From contig CAJUDL010000024.1 in the NCBI GenBank assembly GCA_910585285.1, positions 1 to 55,301 of the forward strand: a stretch of DNA of 55,301 bases, read 5' to 3'. Below the pieces are notes generated by a model. It did not search any database and was not told the origin of the DNA. It saw nothing but the letters and a program-made list of their open reading frames with translations. Source of the stretch: an uncultured Muribaculaceae bacterium (GTDB taxonomy: Bacteria > Bacteroidota > Bacteroidia > Bacteroidales > Muribaculaceae). The position numbers and the translations under genes were made by a program. Within the stretch, counting starts at the first letter, position 1. Each line of letters opens with the position of its first letter. Of the stretch, positions 45,935 to 54,702 are shown piece after piece.

Positions 45935-46636
45935 ATGATAAAGAAAAGTACATTAGAGCGAATCATTGGAGATGATCTTTCGGATATGTGGAATGCACTT
46001 CGTCCGGAAGAGAAACGTATCGTCACCGATAATTTCCGATACGAACAATACAAAAAGAATCAGATAATCTACGCGGAAAAAGAGACTCCCGAAAACCTGT
46101 ATTGCTTGCTTGATGGCAAAGTTAAACTTTATAAGAGCGGCATTGGTGATAGGGTTCAAATACTGCGTCTTTATCGTCCGGTTCAATATTTCGGATATCG
46201 CGCCTACTTTGCCCGCGAGCCTTATGTTTCGACAGCGGCTGCGTTTGAGCCATCGGTTATTGGAATAATTCCCATGCGCATAGTTGAAGATCTTGTTCGC
46301 CAGAATAATGATTTGGCAATGTTTTTCATCCACGAATTATCGCGCAATCTCGGGGGAGCGGATACGAAAATAATCAATCTGACTCAAAAACATATCCGCG
46401 GACGCCTTGCAGAATCACTCCTTTTGCTTGCCGACAACTACGGCTATGAGGATGATGACTCAACACTGAAGATATACATGAGCCGAGAGGATCTTGCCAA
46501 TCTTTCCAATATGACAACGTCAAACGCCATACGCACACTAATGTCGTTCGTAACGGAAAAATTGATTCTTGTTGACGGCAGAAGAATCAAGATCATAAAT
46601 GAACCGCAACTTCGCAAGATATCAAAATTCGGATAA
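45935..46636 (+). CDS. Crp/Fnr family transcriptional regulator
   Basis: DNA-binding regulator of about 233 residues. The N-terminal cyclic-nucleotide-binding-like fold is at about 20-145 (YEQYKKNQIIYAEKETPENLYCLLDGKVKLYKSG). The C-terminal winged helix-turn-helix is at about 150-230 (IRGRLAESLLLLADNYG, SREDLANLSNMTTSNAIRTLMSFVTEKLI). There is no Fnr-type N-terminal cysteine cluster, so it is not an iron-sulfur oxygen sensor of that type; the ligand is unknown. I prefer the ATG at 45935 to the GTG at 45929. It follows menE by 90 bases with its own likely promoter and ends at a strong bidirectional hairpin. Confidence 0.9.
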   Translation: MIKKSTLERIIGDDLSDMWNALRPEEKRIVTDNFRYEQYKKNQIIYAEKETPENLYCLLDGKVKLYKSGIGDRVQILRLYRPVQYFGYRAYFAREPYVSTAAAFEPSVIGIIPMRIVEDLVRQNNDLAMFFIHELSRNLGGADTKIINLTQKHIRGRLAESLLLLADNYGYEDDDSTLKIYMSREDLANLSNMTTSNAIRTLMSFVTEKLILVDGRRIKIINEPQLRKISKFG

Positions 46637-46675
46637 AGATTGATTTGAATTGATATGATTCCATGATCATGCTTC

Positions 46676-46724
46676 GATATAAAAAATAAGGATTGCCATT
46701 GTGGCAATCCTTATTTTTTATATC
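46676..46724. terminator. Long bidirectional hairpin terminator
   Basis: Perfect 23-base arms (46676-46698 and 46702-46724) with a 3-base loop, and A6/T6 runs within the stem. It separates the Crp/Fnr gene from convergent lpxA. Confidence 0.9.
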
Positions 46725-46751
46725 CTGTTTATCTCAATATTAGATAGAGTC

Positions 46752-47525
46752 CTAAATCACCGAACGAATAATGCCTCTTTCCGAATTTGTAACAAAGTCC
46801 ACGATCTCTTTGCGATATGTAGATTCGGGGATACGTTCCTCTATAAGTTTAACCGCATTGGTAACATTCAAATCACTCATGTAAAGCAATCTGTAGATTT
46901 CACCAATATGCCTGATTTCTTCTTCGGTGAAACCATTGCGATGCAACCCGACAGTATTCAGACCTACATAAGAAATAGGTTCGCGAGCTGCCTTCACAAA
47001 CGGCGGAATATCCTTATTCACCAAAGCTCCGCCCTGCAACATGATGTTGCGACCAAGATGACAGAATTGATGAATCAGACTCCCGCCTCCAATAACAGCG
47101 CAATCATCTACTACTACTTCTCCTGCAAGCTGAGTTGCATTAGACATAATTACTCGATTTCCAAGACGACAATCATGCGCTACGTGACAATAAGCCATGA
47201 TAAGGCAATTCTTACCTATCCTGGTCTCACCTTTTGAGGCAGTACCCCGATTCACAGTTGTACACTCGCGAAGAGTAGTGCCGTCACCAACATAAGCATA
47301 GGTCTTTTCTCCCTTGAATTTAAGATCCTGAGGTATGCCGGCAACCACCGCACCGGGAAATATCCTTACATTATTTCCTATTCTTGCACCGGGGAATATA
47401 GTAACATTTCCAAAAATCTCGCAATTGTCTCCAATCTCAACATCTTCATAAATGTTGGTAAAATTACCGATCGTTACATTGCGCCCGATTTTTGCATCCG
47501 GATGGACACTATATAAATTTGACAT
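46752..47525 (-). CDS. lpxA: UDP-N-acetylglucosamine acyltransferase
   Basis: First step of lipid A synthesis: transfers a 3-hydroxyacyl chain from ACP to UDP-GlcNAc. The 257 residues form a left-handed beta-helix of hexapeptide repeats (IGRNVTIGNFTNIYEDVEIGDN...). The catalytic His is probably in MAYCHVAHDCRLGN near residue 122. A C-terminal helical part follows (HRNGFTEEEIRHIGEIYRLLY). It is the last gene of lpxD-lpxC/fabZ-lpxA, 11 bases after the previous stop. Confidence 0.96.
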   Translation of the reverse strand: MSNLYSVHPDAKIGRNVTIGNFTNIYEDVEIGDNCEIFGNVTIFPGARIGNNVRIFPGAVVAGIPQDLKFKGEKTYAYVGDGTTLRECTTVNRGTASKGETRIGKNCLIMAYCHVAHDCRLGNRVIMSNATQLAGEVVVDDCAVIGGGSLIHQFCHLGRNIMLQGGALVNKDIPPFVKAAREPISYVGLNTVGLHRNGFTEEEIRHIGEIYRLLYMSDLNVTNAVKLIEERIPESTYRKEIVDFVTNSERGIIRSVI

Positions 47526-47536
47526 TATACTCTGAA

Positions 47537-48916
47537 TTATTTGTTTTTAATGATCTGCGCCATAAACTCAGCTTCGCATACTATCTTTTCCCCAACGAAT
47601 GCATAACCTTTCACCATTGCGCATCCGCGGCGAATTTCTGTGGTAAGAGCCACACTGAGAAGCAACGTATTGCCAGGAACAACTTTCTGACGGAATTTCA
47701 CATTATCTATCTTAAGGAAATAAGTGGAATATTTTTCCGCTTCCTCAAGAAAATTCAACACAAGCACACCGGCTGCCTGAGCCATTGCTTCAACCTGCAG
47801 CACACCTGGCATAACTGGTTCCTGCGGGAAATGACCCTGGAAGAAAGGTTCATTGACGGTTACATTCTTCACCGCCACACAATGCTTCTGATCTATCTCA
47901 ATGATTTTGTCAATGAGAAGGAATGGATAGCGATGGGGCAACAGCTTCTTTATACCGTTAACATCAATAAGAGGAGCCTCATTGGGATTATAAAGCGGGC
48001 TCTGAGCCTCAGTGTGTTTCACTTCTTTGCGCACCATACGTGTAAACTTATTGTTTACAGTATGTCCCGGACGAATTGCAACTACCCTGCCTTTGATCGG
48101 ACGACCAATCAATGCCAGATCACCAATAATATCCATAAGTTTATGGCGAGCAGGCTCATTATCCCATGTAAGAGGTTTCGGATTGATATATCCCAATTTA
48201 CTGAGATGCATATGCGGCACTTTCACTATATCACATATTTCATCAATCTTTTCCTGAGGAATCTCTTGATCATAAATCACTATAGCGTTGTCAAGATCAC
48301 CACCTTTTATAAGATTGTAATTAAGAAGGCTCTCTATCTCACGAACGAAAACAAATGTACGCGCACTTGCCACTTCCTGTTTAAATTCCGCAAGGTCATC
48401 AAGCACGGCAAACTGATTGGGAAGCACAGGTGAATTATACTCCACCATACACTCCACGCTGAAACCATCATCCGGATAGATTGTCAGCGTCGAGCCTGAC
48501 TCATCTTTAAACTGCGTTTTCTCTTTGATGATATAGAAATCTTTGTCAGCATTCTGTTCCTTAAGACCGACACGTTCGATTTCATTGACATATATGATCG
48601 CACTTCCGTCAAGAATAGGAAGTTCAGGACCATCAACCTCAATAAGGCAGTTGTCCACTCCGGCTGCGTATAACGCAGCTAATGAATGTTCCACAGTTGA
48701 CACCCTTACGTCTCCCTTTCCGAGCACGGTGCCACGCTGTGTGTCAACCACATTTTCCGCCACAGCGGGAATTATCGGACGATCATCAAGATCTACACGA
48801 CATATACGATACCCTGTGTTTTCAGGCGCAGGATTAAATGTGGCTGTTATATTCAGTCCCGAATGCAAACCTTTCCCTTTGACTGTGAAAGATTCATTTA
48901 GTGTTAGCTGTTGCAT
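47537..48916 (-). CDS. lpxC/fabZ: Bifunctional UDP-3-O-acyl-GlcNAc deacetylase / 3-hydroxyacyl-ACP dehydratase
   Basis: Fusion of the committed lipid A deacetylase with the fatty-acid dehydratase FabZ. In 459 residues the LpxC part is at about 1-305 (SFTVKGKGLHSG, the zinc-site TVEHSLAALYAAG near 76-88, ARHKLMDIIGDLAL near 250-263). The FabZ part is at about 315-459 (LLPHRYPFLLIDKI, GHFPQEPVMPGVLQVEAMAQAAG with the catalytic His and Glu). The fusion is well known in Bacteroidota and may balance phospholipid and lipid A supply. It lies between lpxD and lpxA. Confidence 0.96.
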   Translation of the reverse strand: MQQLTLNESFTVKGKGLHSGLNITATFNPAPENTGYRICRVDLDDRPIIPAVAENVVDTQRGTVLGKGDVRVSTVEHSLAALYAAGVDNCLIEVDGPELPILDGSAIIYVNEIERVGLKEQNADKDFYIIKEKTQFKDESGSTLTIYPDDGFSVECMVEYNSPVLPNQFAVLDDLAEFKQEVASARTFVFVREIESLLNYNLIKGGDLDNAIVIYDQEIPQEKIDEICDIVKVPHMHLSKLGYINPKPLTWDNEPARHKLMDIIGDLALIGRPIKGRVVAIRPGHTVNNKFTRMVRKEVKHTEAQSPLYNPNEAPLIDVNGIKKLLPHRYPFLLIDKIIEIDQKHCVAVKNVTVNEPFFQGHFPQEPVMPGVLQVEAMAQAAGVLVLNFLEEAEKYSTYFLKIDNVKFRQKVVPGNTLLLSVALTTEIRRGCAMVKGYAFVGEKIVCEAEFMAQIIKNK

Positions 48917-48967
48917 ATTATATTTGTTCTGCCTCTCAGACCCAAATATGATCTGAAAGACTTGTTA

Positions 48968-49963
48968 TTATTTCTTGTTAAAAAGTTCACCAAGACGTCT
49001 CAGATAGACCTGCGTCTTGGCAAATTGACGAAGTTCCACAGCAGGATATCCAATCAGTCGATTGCCGTCTCCTACACTGTTTGGTATTCCTGATTGCGCA
49101 CCAAACTGATTCATGTTCCCGACATGGATATGTCCCGCAAAACCTACCTGACCGCCAACCTGATTGTAATTTCCGATCTTCGTCGAACCGGCAATCCCAA
49201 CCTGAGCGGCAAAAACATTTCCGGTCCCTATCTCTACGTTATGGGCAACCTGAATGAGATTATCCAGTTTTGTGCCTTTCCCAACGCGAGTCGAACCGAA
49301 GGTTGCTCTGTCAATTGTAGTATTGGCTCCTATTTCAACATCATCCTCGAGAATGACGTTTCCTATCTGGGGAATTTTTTCGTATGACCCATCCGGACGG
49401 GGAGCGAAGCCAAATCCATCAGCTCCGATTACTGCCCCTGAATGTATAATACATCTGTTACCGATCACACACTCTTGATAAATCTTCACTCCGGCGCGGA
49501 TCACACAGTCCTCTCCTATTTTTACATTTTCTCCAATGTAAGTCTGAGGATAGATTTTGGCACCTCTGCCAATGACTGTTCCTTTACCTATATAAGCGAA
49601 CGCTCCGATATATGCATCTTCGGGCACAGCAACACCATCGGCAATAAAGCAAGGTTGCTCAATGCCTTTAGGCTGTGGGCGTGTGCTCTCCATTGCATTC
49701 ATCAGATCCGCCAATGCCACATAGGGATCTTTGACTCTGATCAAGACCGGCGTTACCGGATGCTCCAGCTGGAAATCATCAGATACCAATACCGCCGAAG
49801 CTTGGGTCTCATATATATAATGAGAATATTTAGGGTTGGCTATAAACGTGACGTAACCGGGCACTGCCTCCTCAATTTTGGCAAAGCCTGTGAGCTTGAC
49901 ATTCCCGTCGCCTTCAACCTTGCCCCCGATCATAGAGGCAATCAGTTGGGGTGTTAGTTCCAT
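48968..49963 (-). CDS. lpxD: UDP-3-O-(3-hydroxyacyl)glucosamine N-acyltransferase
   Basis: Third lipid A enzyme: adds the N-linked hydroxyacyl chain. The protein has 331 residues. The N-terminal uridine-binding domain is at about 1-100, and the hexapeptide beta-helix at about 105-310. It includes GADGFGFAPRPDGSYEKIPQIGNV and the catalytic His in IQVAHNVEIGTGN. The C-terminus is a short helix (LRQFAKTQVYLRRLGELFNKK). It leads the operon. A TAATTTTG box (minus strand, 49984-49991) about 20 bases upstream is its likely promoter. Confidence 0.96.
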   Translation of the reverse strand: MELTPQLIASMIGGKVEGDGNVKLTGFAKIEEAVPGYVTFIANPKYSHYIYETQASAVLVSDDFQLEHPVTPVLIRVKDPYVALADLMNAMESTRPQPKGIEQPCFIADGVAVPEDAYIGAFAYIGKGTVIGRGAKIYPQTYIGENVKIGEDCVIRAGVKIYQECVIGNRCIIHSGAVIGADGFGFAPRPDGSYEKIPQIGNVILEDDVEIGANTTIDRATFGSTRVGKGTKLDNLIQVAHNVEIGTGNVFAAQVGIAGSTKIGNYNQVGGQVGFAGHIHVGNMNQFGAQSGIPNSVGDGNRLIGYPAVELRQFAKTQVYLRRLGELFNKK

Positions 49964-50024
49964 GTAGTCGTAATATGTTTTTGCAAAATTACAAAATTTT
50001 TATCATTTACACGAAAAAAATTAG

Positions 50025-50032
50025 TATATTTG
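50025..50032 (+). promoter_or_regulatory. Likely -7 element of the methylmalonyl-CoA operon
   Basis: TATATTTG about 48 bases before the mce ATG. No good TTG is seen at -33, so it is a partial match. Confidence 0.5.
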
Positions 50033-50079
50033 CACCAAATATTAAAAAGCAACAAAACTAACCTAAATACTAAACTTCA

Positions 50080-50499
50080 ATGAAAATTTCACACATTGAA
50101 CACATCGGGATAGCCGTTCCCAATCTCGAAGAGGCTATCAAGTATTATGAAAGCGTGCTTGGACTCAAATGCTACAAGCAGGAAGTTGTTGAAGATCAGA
50201 AAGTGACTACAGCTTTCTTTAAAGTCGGTGACACCAAGATCGAACTTCTTGAGGCAACAACTCCTGAAAGCACAATCGCAAAATTCATTGAGAAGAACGG
50301 TGGTCGTGGCGGCATGCACCATATGGCATTTGCTGTAGAAGATGGTGTTGCCAATGCTCTTGCCGAGGCTGAAGAGAAAGGCATAAAGCTTATCGACAAA
50401 GCTCCACGCAAAGGTGCAGATGGTCTTCAGATCGCATTCCTACACCCGAAATCCACTGAAGCTGTGCTCACCGAGCTTTGCGAGGATCCCAATAAATAA
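50080..50499 (+). CDS. mce: Methylmalonyl-CoA epimerase
   Basis: Interconverts (R)- and (S)-methylmalonyl-CoA in the succinate-propionate pathway. The 139-residue protein has the VOC fold with two repeats (about 3-60 and 75-135). Candidate metal ligands are His in ISHIEHIGIAVPN, His in GGMHHMAFAV, and a late Glu in KSTEAVLTELCE. It leads the decarboxylase operon, with 99 bases between its stop and the mmdA start. Confidence 0.95.
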   Translation: MKISHIEHIGIAVPNLEEAIKYYESVLGLKCYKQEVVEDQKVTTAFFKVGDTKIELLEATTPESTIAKFIEKNGGRGGMHHMAFAVEDGVANALAEAEEKGIKLIDKAPRKGADGLQIAFLHPKSTEAVLTELCEDPNK

Positions 50500-50598
50500 T
50501 TATCGATTTCAAAACTCATTCCGTTGTTCAAACTTGACATGACGGGGTGGGTTTTGTCTTTTATATACTCATATATTCAATTTTCAACATATATAATA

Positions 50599-52152
50599 AT
50601 GAGCAAACAGGAAGAAAAAATCAGCCAGCTTATAGATAAAAGAGCTGAAGCTCGTCTCGGCGGCGGTGAAAAAGCTATCGAGAAACAGCACCAGCGTGGC
50701 AAGTATACTGCCCGTGAACGCATCGCCATGCTTCTTGACGAAGGAAGCTTCGAAGAACTCGATATGTTCGTAACACACCGTTCAACCAACTTCGGAATGG
50801 ATAAGAAACATCCGCTCGGTGATGGTGTCGTAACAGGATTCGGTACTGTTGAAGGGCGTTTGGTATATGTATTCGCTCAGGACTTCACTGTGCTCGGCGG
50901 ATCTCTGTCTGAGACTATGGCACAGAAGATCTGTAAGGTGATGGACATGGCGATGAAGATGGGTGCTCCTGTCATCGGTCTTAACGATTCAGGTGGCGCA
51001 CGTATCCAGGAAGGTATCAACGCTCTTGCCGGATATTCTGAAATCTTCCAACGCAACATCCTTGCATCGGGTGTGATTCCTCAGATCTCGGCAATCCTCG
51101 GTCCTTGCGCCGGAGGTGCAGTGTACAGCCCTGCCCTGACAGACTTCACAATCATGACCAAGGGACTTTCCTATATGTTCCTTACCGGTCCTACTGTTGT
51201 GAAGACCGTTACAGGTGAAGACGTTTCTCAGGAGGATCTTGGAGGAGCATCAGTTCACTCTACAAAGAGCGGTGTGACACATTTCGCTGCTGAATCTGAA
51301 GAAGATGCAATCGCAATCGTGCGTAAGCTCCTCAGCTACATTCCGCAGAACAATCTCGAGGAAACACCTCTTGTTACCTGCACAGATCCTATCGATCGTC
51401 TTGAGGATAAACTAAATGACATTATCCCCGACAGCGCAAAACGCAGCTATGATATGTATGATGTCATCGGTGCTATTGTCGACAATGGCGAATTCCTCGA
51501 GATACAGCGTGATTATGCAAAGAATATCATAATCGGCTTTGCCCGTTTCAACGGTCAGTCTGTTGGTATCGTTGCCAATCAGCCAAAAGTCCTTGCCGGT
51601 GTTCTCGACTCAAACGCATCGCGTAAGGCTGCTCGCTTCGTGAGATTCTGCGATGCTTTCAACATTCCGTTGGTTACACTCGTTGACGTGCCGGGCTTCC
51701 TCCCTGGTACAGGACAGGAATACAACGGTGTCATTCTCCACGGCGCAAAGCTCCTTTACGCTTATGGAGAAGCAACCGTTCCTAAAGTAACGGTAACTTT
51801 GCGTAAGAGCTATGGCGGCAGCCACATCGTGATGAGCTGTAAGCAGCTTCGTGGCGATGTCAACTACGCATGGCCATCGGCAGAAATCGCCGTTATGGGT
51901 GCGGAAGGCGCAGTTGGCGTGCTTTATGCCAAGGAAGCCAAGACTCAGGAAAATCCCGCTGAGTTCATCAAAGAGAAAGAAGAGGAATATCGTGAACTCT
52001 TTGCCAATCCCTATAACGCTGCCAAATATGGTTATATCGATGATGTCATCGAACCTCGCAACACCCGTTTCCGCGTGATCAAGGCTCTGAACATGCTTGC
52101 CACAAAGAAACAGACTAATCCTGCCAAGAAACACGGCAACATTCCTTTATAA
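50599..52152 (+). CDS. mmdA: Methylmalonyl-CoA decarboxylase alpha subunit (carboxyltransferase)
   Basis: Carboxyltransferase that moves the carboxyl of (S)-methylmalonyl-CoA to the biotin carrier, giving propionyl-CoA. The open frame begins at 50524, but the ATG at 50599 (MSKQEEKISQLIDKRAEARLGGG) fits the family, giving 517 residues. The N-terminal half has GGSLSETMAQKICKVMDMA, LNDSGGARIQEGI and GPCAGGAVYSPALTD. The C-terminal half has VDVPGFLPGTGQEYNGVI and a late YGYIDDVIEPRNTR. The neighbouring OadG-like, biotin carrier and beta subunits favour the decarboxylase over propionyl-CoA carboxylase. Confidence 0.94.
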   Translation: MSKQEEKISQLIDKRAEARLGGGEKAIEKQHQRGKYTARERIAMLLDEGSFEELDMFVTHRSTNFGMDKKHPLGDGVVTGFGTVEGRLVYVFAQDFTVLGGSLSETMAQKICKVMDMAMKMGAPVIGLNDSGGARIQEGINALAGYSEIFQRNILASGVIPQISAILGPCAGGAVYSPALTDFTIMTKGLSYMFLTGPTVVKTVTGEDVSQEDLGGASVHSTKSGVTHFAAESEEDAIAIVRKLLSYIPQNNLEETPLVTCTDPIDRLEDKLNDIIPDSAKRSYDMYDVIGAIVDNGEFLEIQRDYAKNIIIGFARFNGQSVGIVANQPKVLAGVLDSNASRKAARFVRFCDAFNIPLVTLVDVPGFLPGTGQEYNGVILHGAKLLYAYGEATVPKVTVTLRKSYGGSHIVMSCKQLRGDVNYAWPSAEIAVMGAEGAVGVLYAKEAKTQENPAEFIKEKEEEYRELFANPYNAAKYGYIDDVIEPRNTRFRVIKALNMLATKKQTNPAKKHGNIPL

Positions 52153-52167
52153 TTAAATTGCACCAAG

Positions 52168-52779
52168 ATGTTAAAAAAATATATTTTGAGTGCGGCATTA
52201 TGCGGTCTTCTGTTCGCTGCAGCTCCGGCTGCAGCGGCAGTCTCCGCGAATCCGCAACAAGAATATACAGAGGTCTCTACTCAAGGTGAACAGACCAATG
52301 TGGAAGGCGACTGGGTCGATTCCAAAGAGGTTAATACCGTGCAGACAAGTGAGATGACCCGCAAGGCATTACAAGCCGAAAAGGCACGTAACGCAGCTGA
52401 AAACGACAGCTTCGGAGGTGCCATCACAATCATTGCCATGTGCATTGTTCTCTCTGCCCTCATTATCCTCAGTATTCTCTTCCTCTGCTTCGGCAAGATC
52501 TCTACAGCAGTGATGAGCAGCAAAAAACGCAAGGCACATGGTGTCACTTCCGAAACATCGGAAGACCATCATGACGAGCTTGATTCCGGTGAAGTTATCG
52601 CAGCTATCGGTATGGCTCTCGCCGAGCACTTTGGCCAAGGTCATGATATGGAGGATACAATCCTCACCATCAAGAGAATGAAAAAATCTTATTCTCCCTG
52701 GAATTCTAAAATTTATAATATGCGCCATATCCCGGAGATATCACCGGCTCACGCCTCTCTCCGCAGGCCATTGAAATAA
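52168..52779 (+). CDS. OadG-like small membrane subunit of the decarboxylase
   Basis: Small membrane subunit of the OadG/MmdD type that helps hold the carboxyltransferase and pump together. Its 203 residues begin with a hydrophobic signal-like segment (1-24, APAAAAVSA). An extracytoplasmic linker follows, then one membrane helix at about 85-110 (GGAITIIAMCIVLSALIILSILFLCFG), then a polar cytoplasmic region. The C-terminus includes a motif (IAAIGMALAEHFG...TIKRMKKSYSPWNSKIYNMR) often found in Bacteroidota OadG-like proteins. The gaps are 15 bases to mmdA and 33 to the biotin carrier gene. The assignment rests on context plus topology. Confidence 0.82.
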   Translation: MLKKYILSAALCGLLFAAAPAAAAVSANPQQEYTEVSTQGEQTNVEGDWVDSKEVNTVQTSEMTRKALQAEKARNAAENDSFGGAITIIAMCIVLSALIILSILFLCFGKISTAVMSSKKRKAHGVTSETSEDHHDELDSGEVIAAIGMALAEHFGQGHDMEDTILTIKRMKKSYSPWNSKIYNMRHIPEISPAHASLRRPLK

Positions 52780-52812
52780 CCCCTCTGCACTAAAGGTTTA
52801 AATTTAAAAACA

Positions 52813-53262
52813 ATGAAAGAATATAAATACAAAATCAACGGTCTTAAATACACTATAACCGTTGGCGATGTTGTTGACAACGAGGTTACCGTTGAAGTTA
52901 ACGGCACTCCCTACATGGTGGAACTTGATAAGGCTGCGCCTTCCAAACCTTCTAAACCGGCTCTTTCTCAATCCGGCAAAACGGCTTCAGCTCAGCCTAC
53001 AGCGGCTCCTACTCAAGCTGTGAAACCGGCTCCGGTTGCTGCAGGTCCGGCATCCGCAGTCAAGAGTCCTCTCCCCGGCACAATCCTGAGTTTCTCTGTT
53101 AAGGAAGGCGACGTTGTGAAGAGTGGTGACACTGTATGTGTGCTTGAAGCTATGAAGATGGAGAATGATGTCCACACAACCAAGGGTGGAACAGTCAAGA
53201 AAATCCTCGTTAACGTAGGAGACGCTATTCTTGAGGGAACAGATATCATGATAATCGAATAA
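52813..53262 (+). CDS. mmdC: Biotin carboxyl carrier subunit of methylmalonyl-CoA decarboxylase
   Basis: Carries CO2 on biotin from MmdA to the membrane subunit MmdB. In 149 residues there is a short N-terminal domain (1-40). A Pro/Ala/Ser-rich flexible hinge follows at about 41-82. The biotinyl domain at 83-149 has the EAMKMEND motif with Lys115 as the biotin site. It lies 20 bases before mmdB. Confidence 0.95.
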   Translation: MKEYKYKINGLKYTITVGDVVDNEVTVEVNGTPYMVELDKAAPSKPSKPALSQSGKTASAQPTAAPTQAVKPAPVAAGPASAVKSPLPGTILSFSVKEGDVVKSGDTVCVLEAMKMENDVHTTKGGTVKKILVNVGDAILEGTDIMIIE

Positions 53263-53282
53263 TCCCTTCAATCGATTCCACT

Positions 53283-54452
53283 ATGATATTAGCAAGTGAT
53301 TATTCGTTCGGTCAGTTCATGAGCAGCACAGTAGAGAATTTCTGGAAATTCACAGGATTCTATAATTGTGAATGGACAAATCTTGTGATGCTCGCTGTCG
53401 GTTGCTTCTTTGTCTGGCTCGCGATCAAGAAAAACTTTGAACCCCTCCTTCTCGTTCCTATCGGTTTCGGTATGCTTATCGGAAACATCCCTTTTCAGAC
53501 AGGCATGGAAATCGGTATATACGAGGAAGGATCTGTGCTCAACATCCTCTACAATGGTGTTGAGAAAGGATGGTATCCGCCTTTGATCTTCCTTGGCATC
53601 GGTGCAATGACAGACTTCTCTGCCCTTCTCGCGAATCCAAAATTGATGATCATCGGGGCATGCGCACAGTTCGGTATCTTTGGTGCCTACATGCTTGCTC
53701 TTCTTTGCGGATTTGATCCGCTGTCGGCAGGTTGCGTTGCGATCATTGGTGGCGCAGACGGTCCTACTGCAATCTTCACCACCTCCAAGCTAAATCCTAA
53801 TCTGCTTGGAGCGGTAGCGGTTTCAGCCTATTCTTATATGGCACTCATTCCGCTTATCCAGCCTCCATTGATGCGTCTCTTCACAACACAAAAAGAGCGT
53901 CAGATAAAGATGAAGCCTGTGCGTGTGGTCAGCCAGACTGAGAAGATCATCTTCCCGATCGTGGGTGTGATGCTTACCTGCTTTGTAGTGCCCTCTGCAA
54001 TTCCATTGCTCGGTATGCTCTTCTTCGGCAATCTGCTTCGTGAAAGTGGCGTGACAAGCCGCCTTGCCAAAACCGCAAGCAACGCAATGACAGATATCAT
54101 TACGATTCTTCTTGGTCTCACAGTCGGTGCTTCAACGCAGGCAGACAAATTCCTCACTGTAGATACCCTCCTTATCTTCGGTCTCGGATTTGCAGCTTTC
54201 ATCATAGCGTCTTCCGCAGGTGTTCTCTCCGTGAAGCTGTTCAACCTCTTCCTCCGTCCCGGAAAGAAGATCAATCCGCTGATCGGCAATGCTGGTGTAT
54301 CTGCAGTGCCTATGGCTGCCCGTATCTCCAACAATGTCGGACTTGAGTATGATCCCTCCAACTATCTTCTGATGCACGCCATGGGACCCAATGTTGCAGG
54401 TGTTATCGGTTCGGCAGTTGCGGCAGGTGTTCTCCTCAGTTTCCTTGGATAA
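53283..54452 (+). CDS. mmdB: Sodium-pumping decarboxylase beta subunit
   Basis: Integral membrane subunit that decarboxylates carboxybiotin and exports Na+. The 389-residue protein has about 9-11 membrane segments and the family motifs GGADGPTAIFTTSKL (the conserved Asp region), SAYSYMALIPLIQPP, and NAGVSAVPMAARISNNVG with MHAMGPNVAGVIGSAVAAG near the end. It is the last gene of mce-mmdA-oadG-mmdC-mmdB; a hairpin terminator follows. The operon couples propionate formation to a sodium gradient. Confidence 0.95.
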   Translation: MILASDYSFGQFMSSTVENFWKFTGFYNCEWTNLVMLAVGCFFVWLAIKKNFEPLLLVPIGFGMLIGNIPFQTGMEIGIYEEGSVLNILYNGVEKGWYPPLIFLGIGAMTDFSALLANPKLMIIGACAQFGIFGAYMLALLCGFDPLSAGCVAIIGGADGPTAIFTTSKLNPNLLGAVAVSAYSYMALIPLIQPPLMRLFTTQKERQIKMKPVRVVSQTEKIIFPIVGVMLTCFVVPSAIPLLGMLFFGNLLRESGVTSRLAKTASNAMTDIITILLGLTVGASTQADKFLTVDTLLIFGLGFAAFIIASSAGVLSVKLFNLFLRPGKKINPLIGNAGVSAVPMAARISNNVGLEYDPSNYLLMHAMGPNVAGVIGSAVAAGVLLSFLG

Positions 54453-54493
54453 GATAATCAAGCCTTGAATGCAGGTAAAACCTGCTTGAAAAT

Positions 54494-54536
54494 ACTTCCC
54501 CGCATCCTTAATCGGACGTGGGGAATATTTTTTTAT
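54494..54536 (+). terminator. Terminator of the methylmalonyl-CoA operon
   Basis: TTCCCCGC (54496-54503) pairs with GTGGGGAA (54518-54525), followed by an uninterrupted T-run. A smaller CAGGT-AAA-ACCTG hairpin lies just upstream. The rest of the 250-base gap to the next gene shows nothing recognisable. Confidence 0.75.
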
Positions 54537-54702
54537 AATTTTTTTGTTTAGATTGTTGAATAATAACAATAAAAGAATTAATTTCGCATTTAATAATAAA
54601 AGACTGACCAACCCACTGCAATCCATGAAATACACAACGATGCGGTTCTTACATGCGGGAAGTCGATTAAGGAATATTTTTTAAGAAAAAACTTAAGACA
54701 CT

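Noticed and set aside
47492..48433. 313-codon plus-strand open frame opposite lpxC/fabZ
   Set aside because: His/Cys/Phe/Ile-rich shadow composition and complete overlap with a clear conserved fusion gene.
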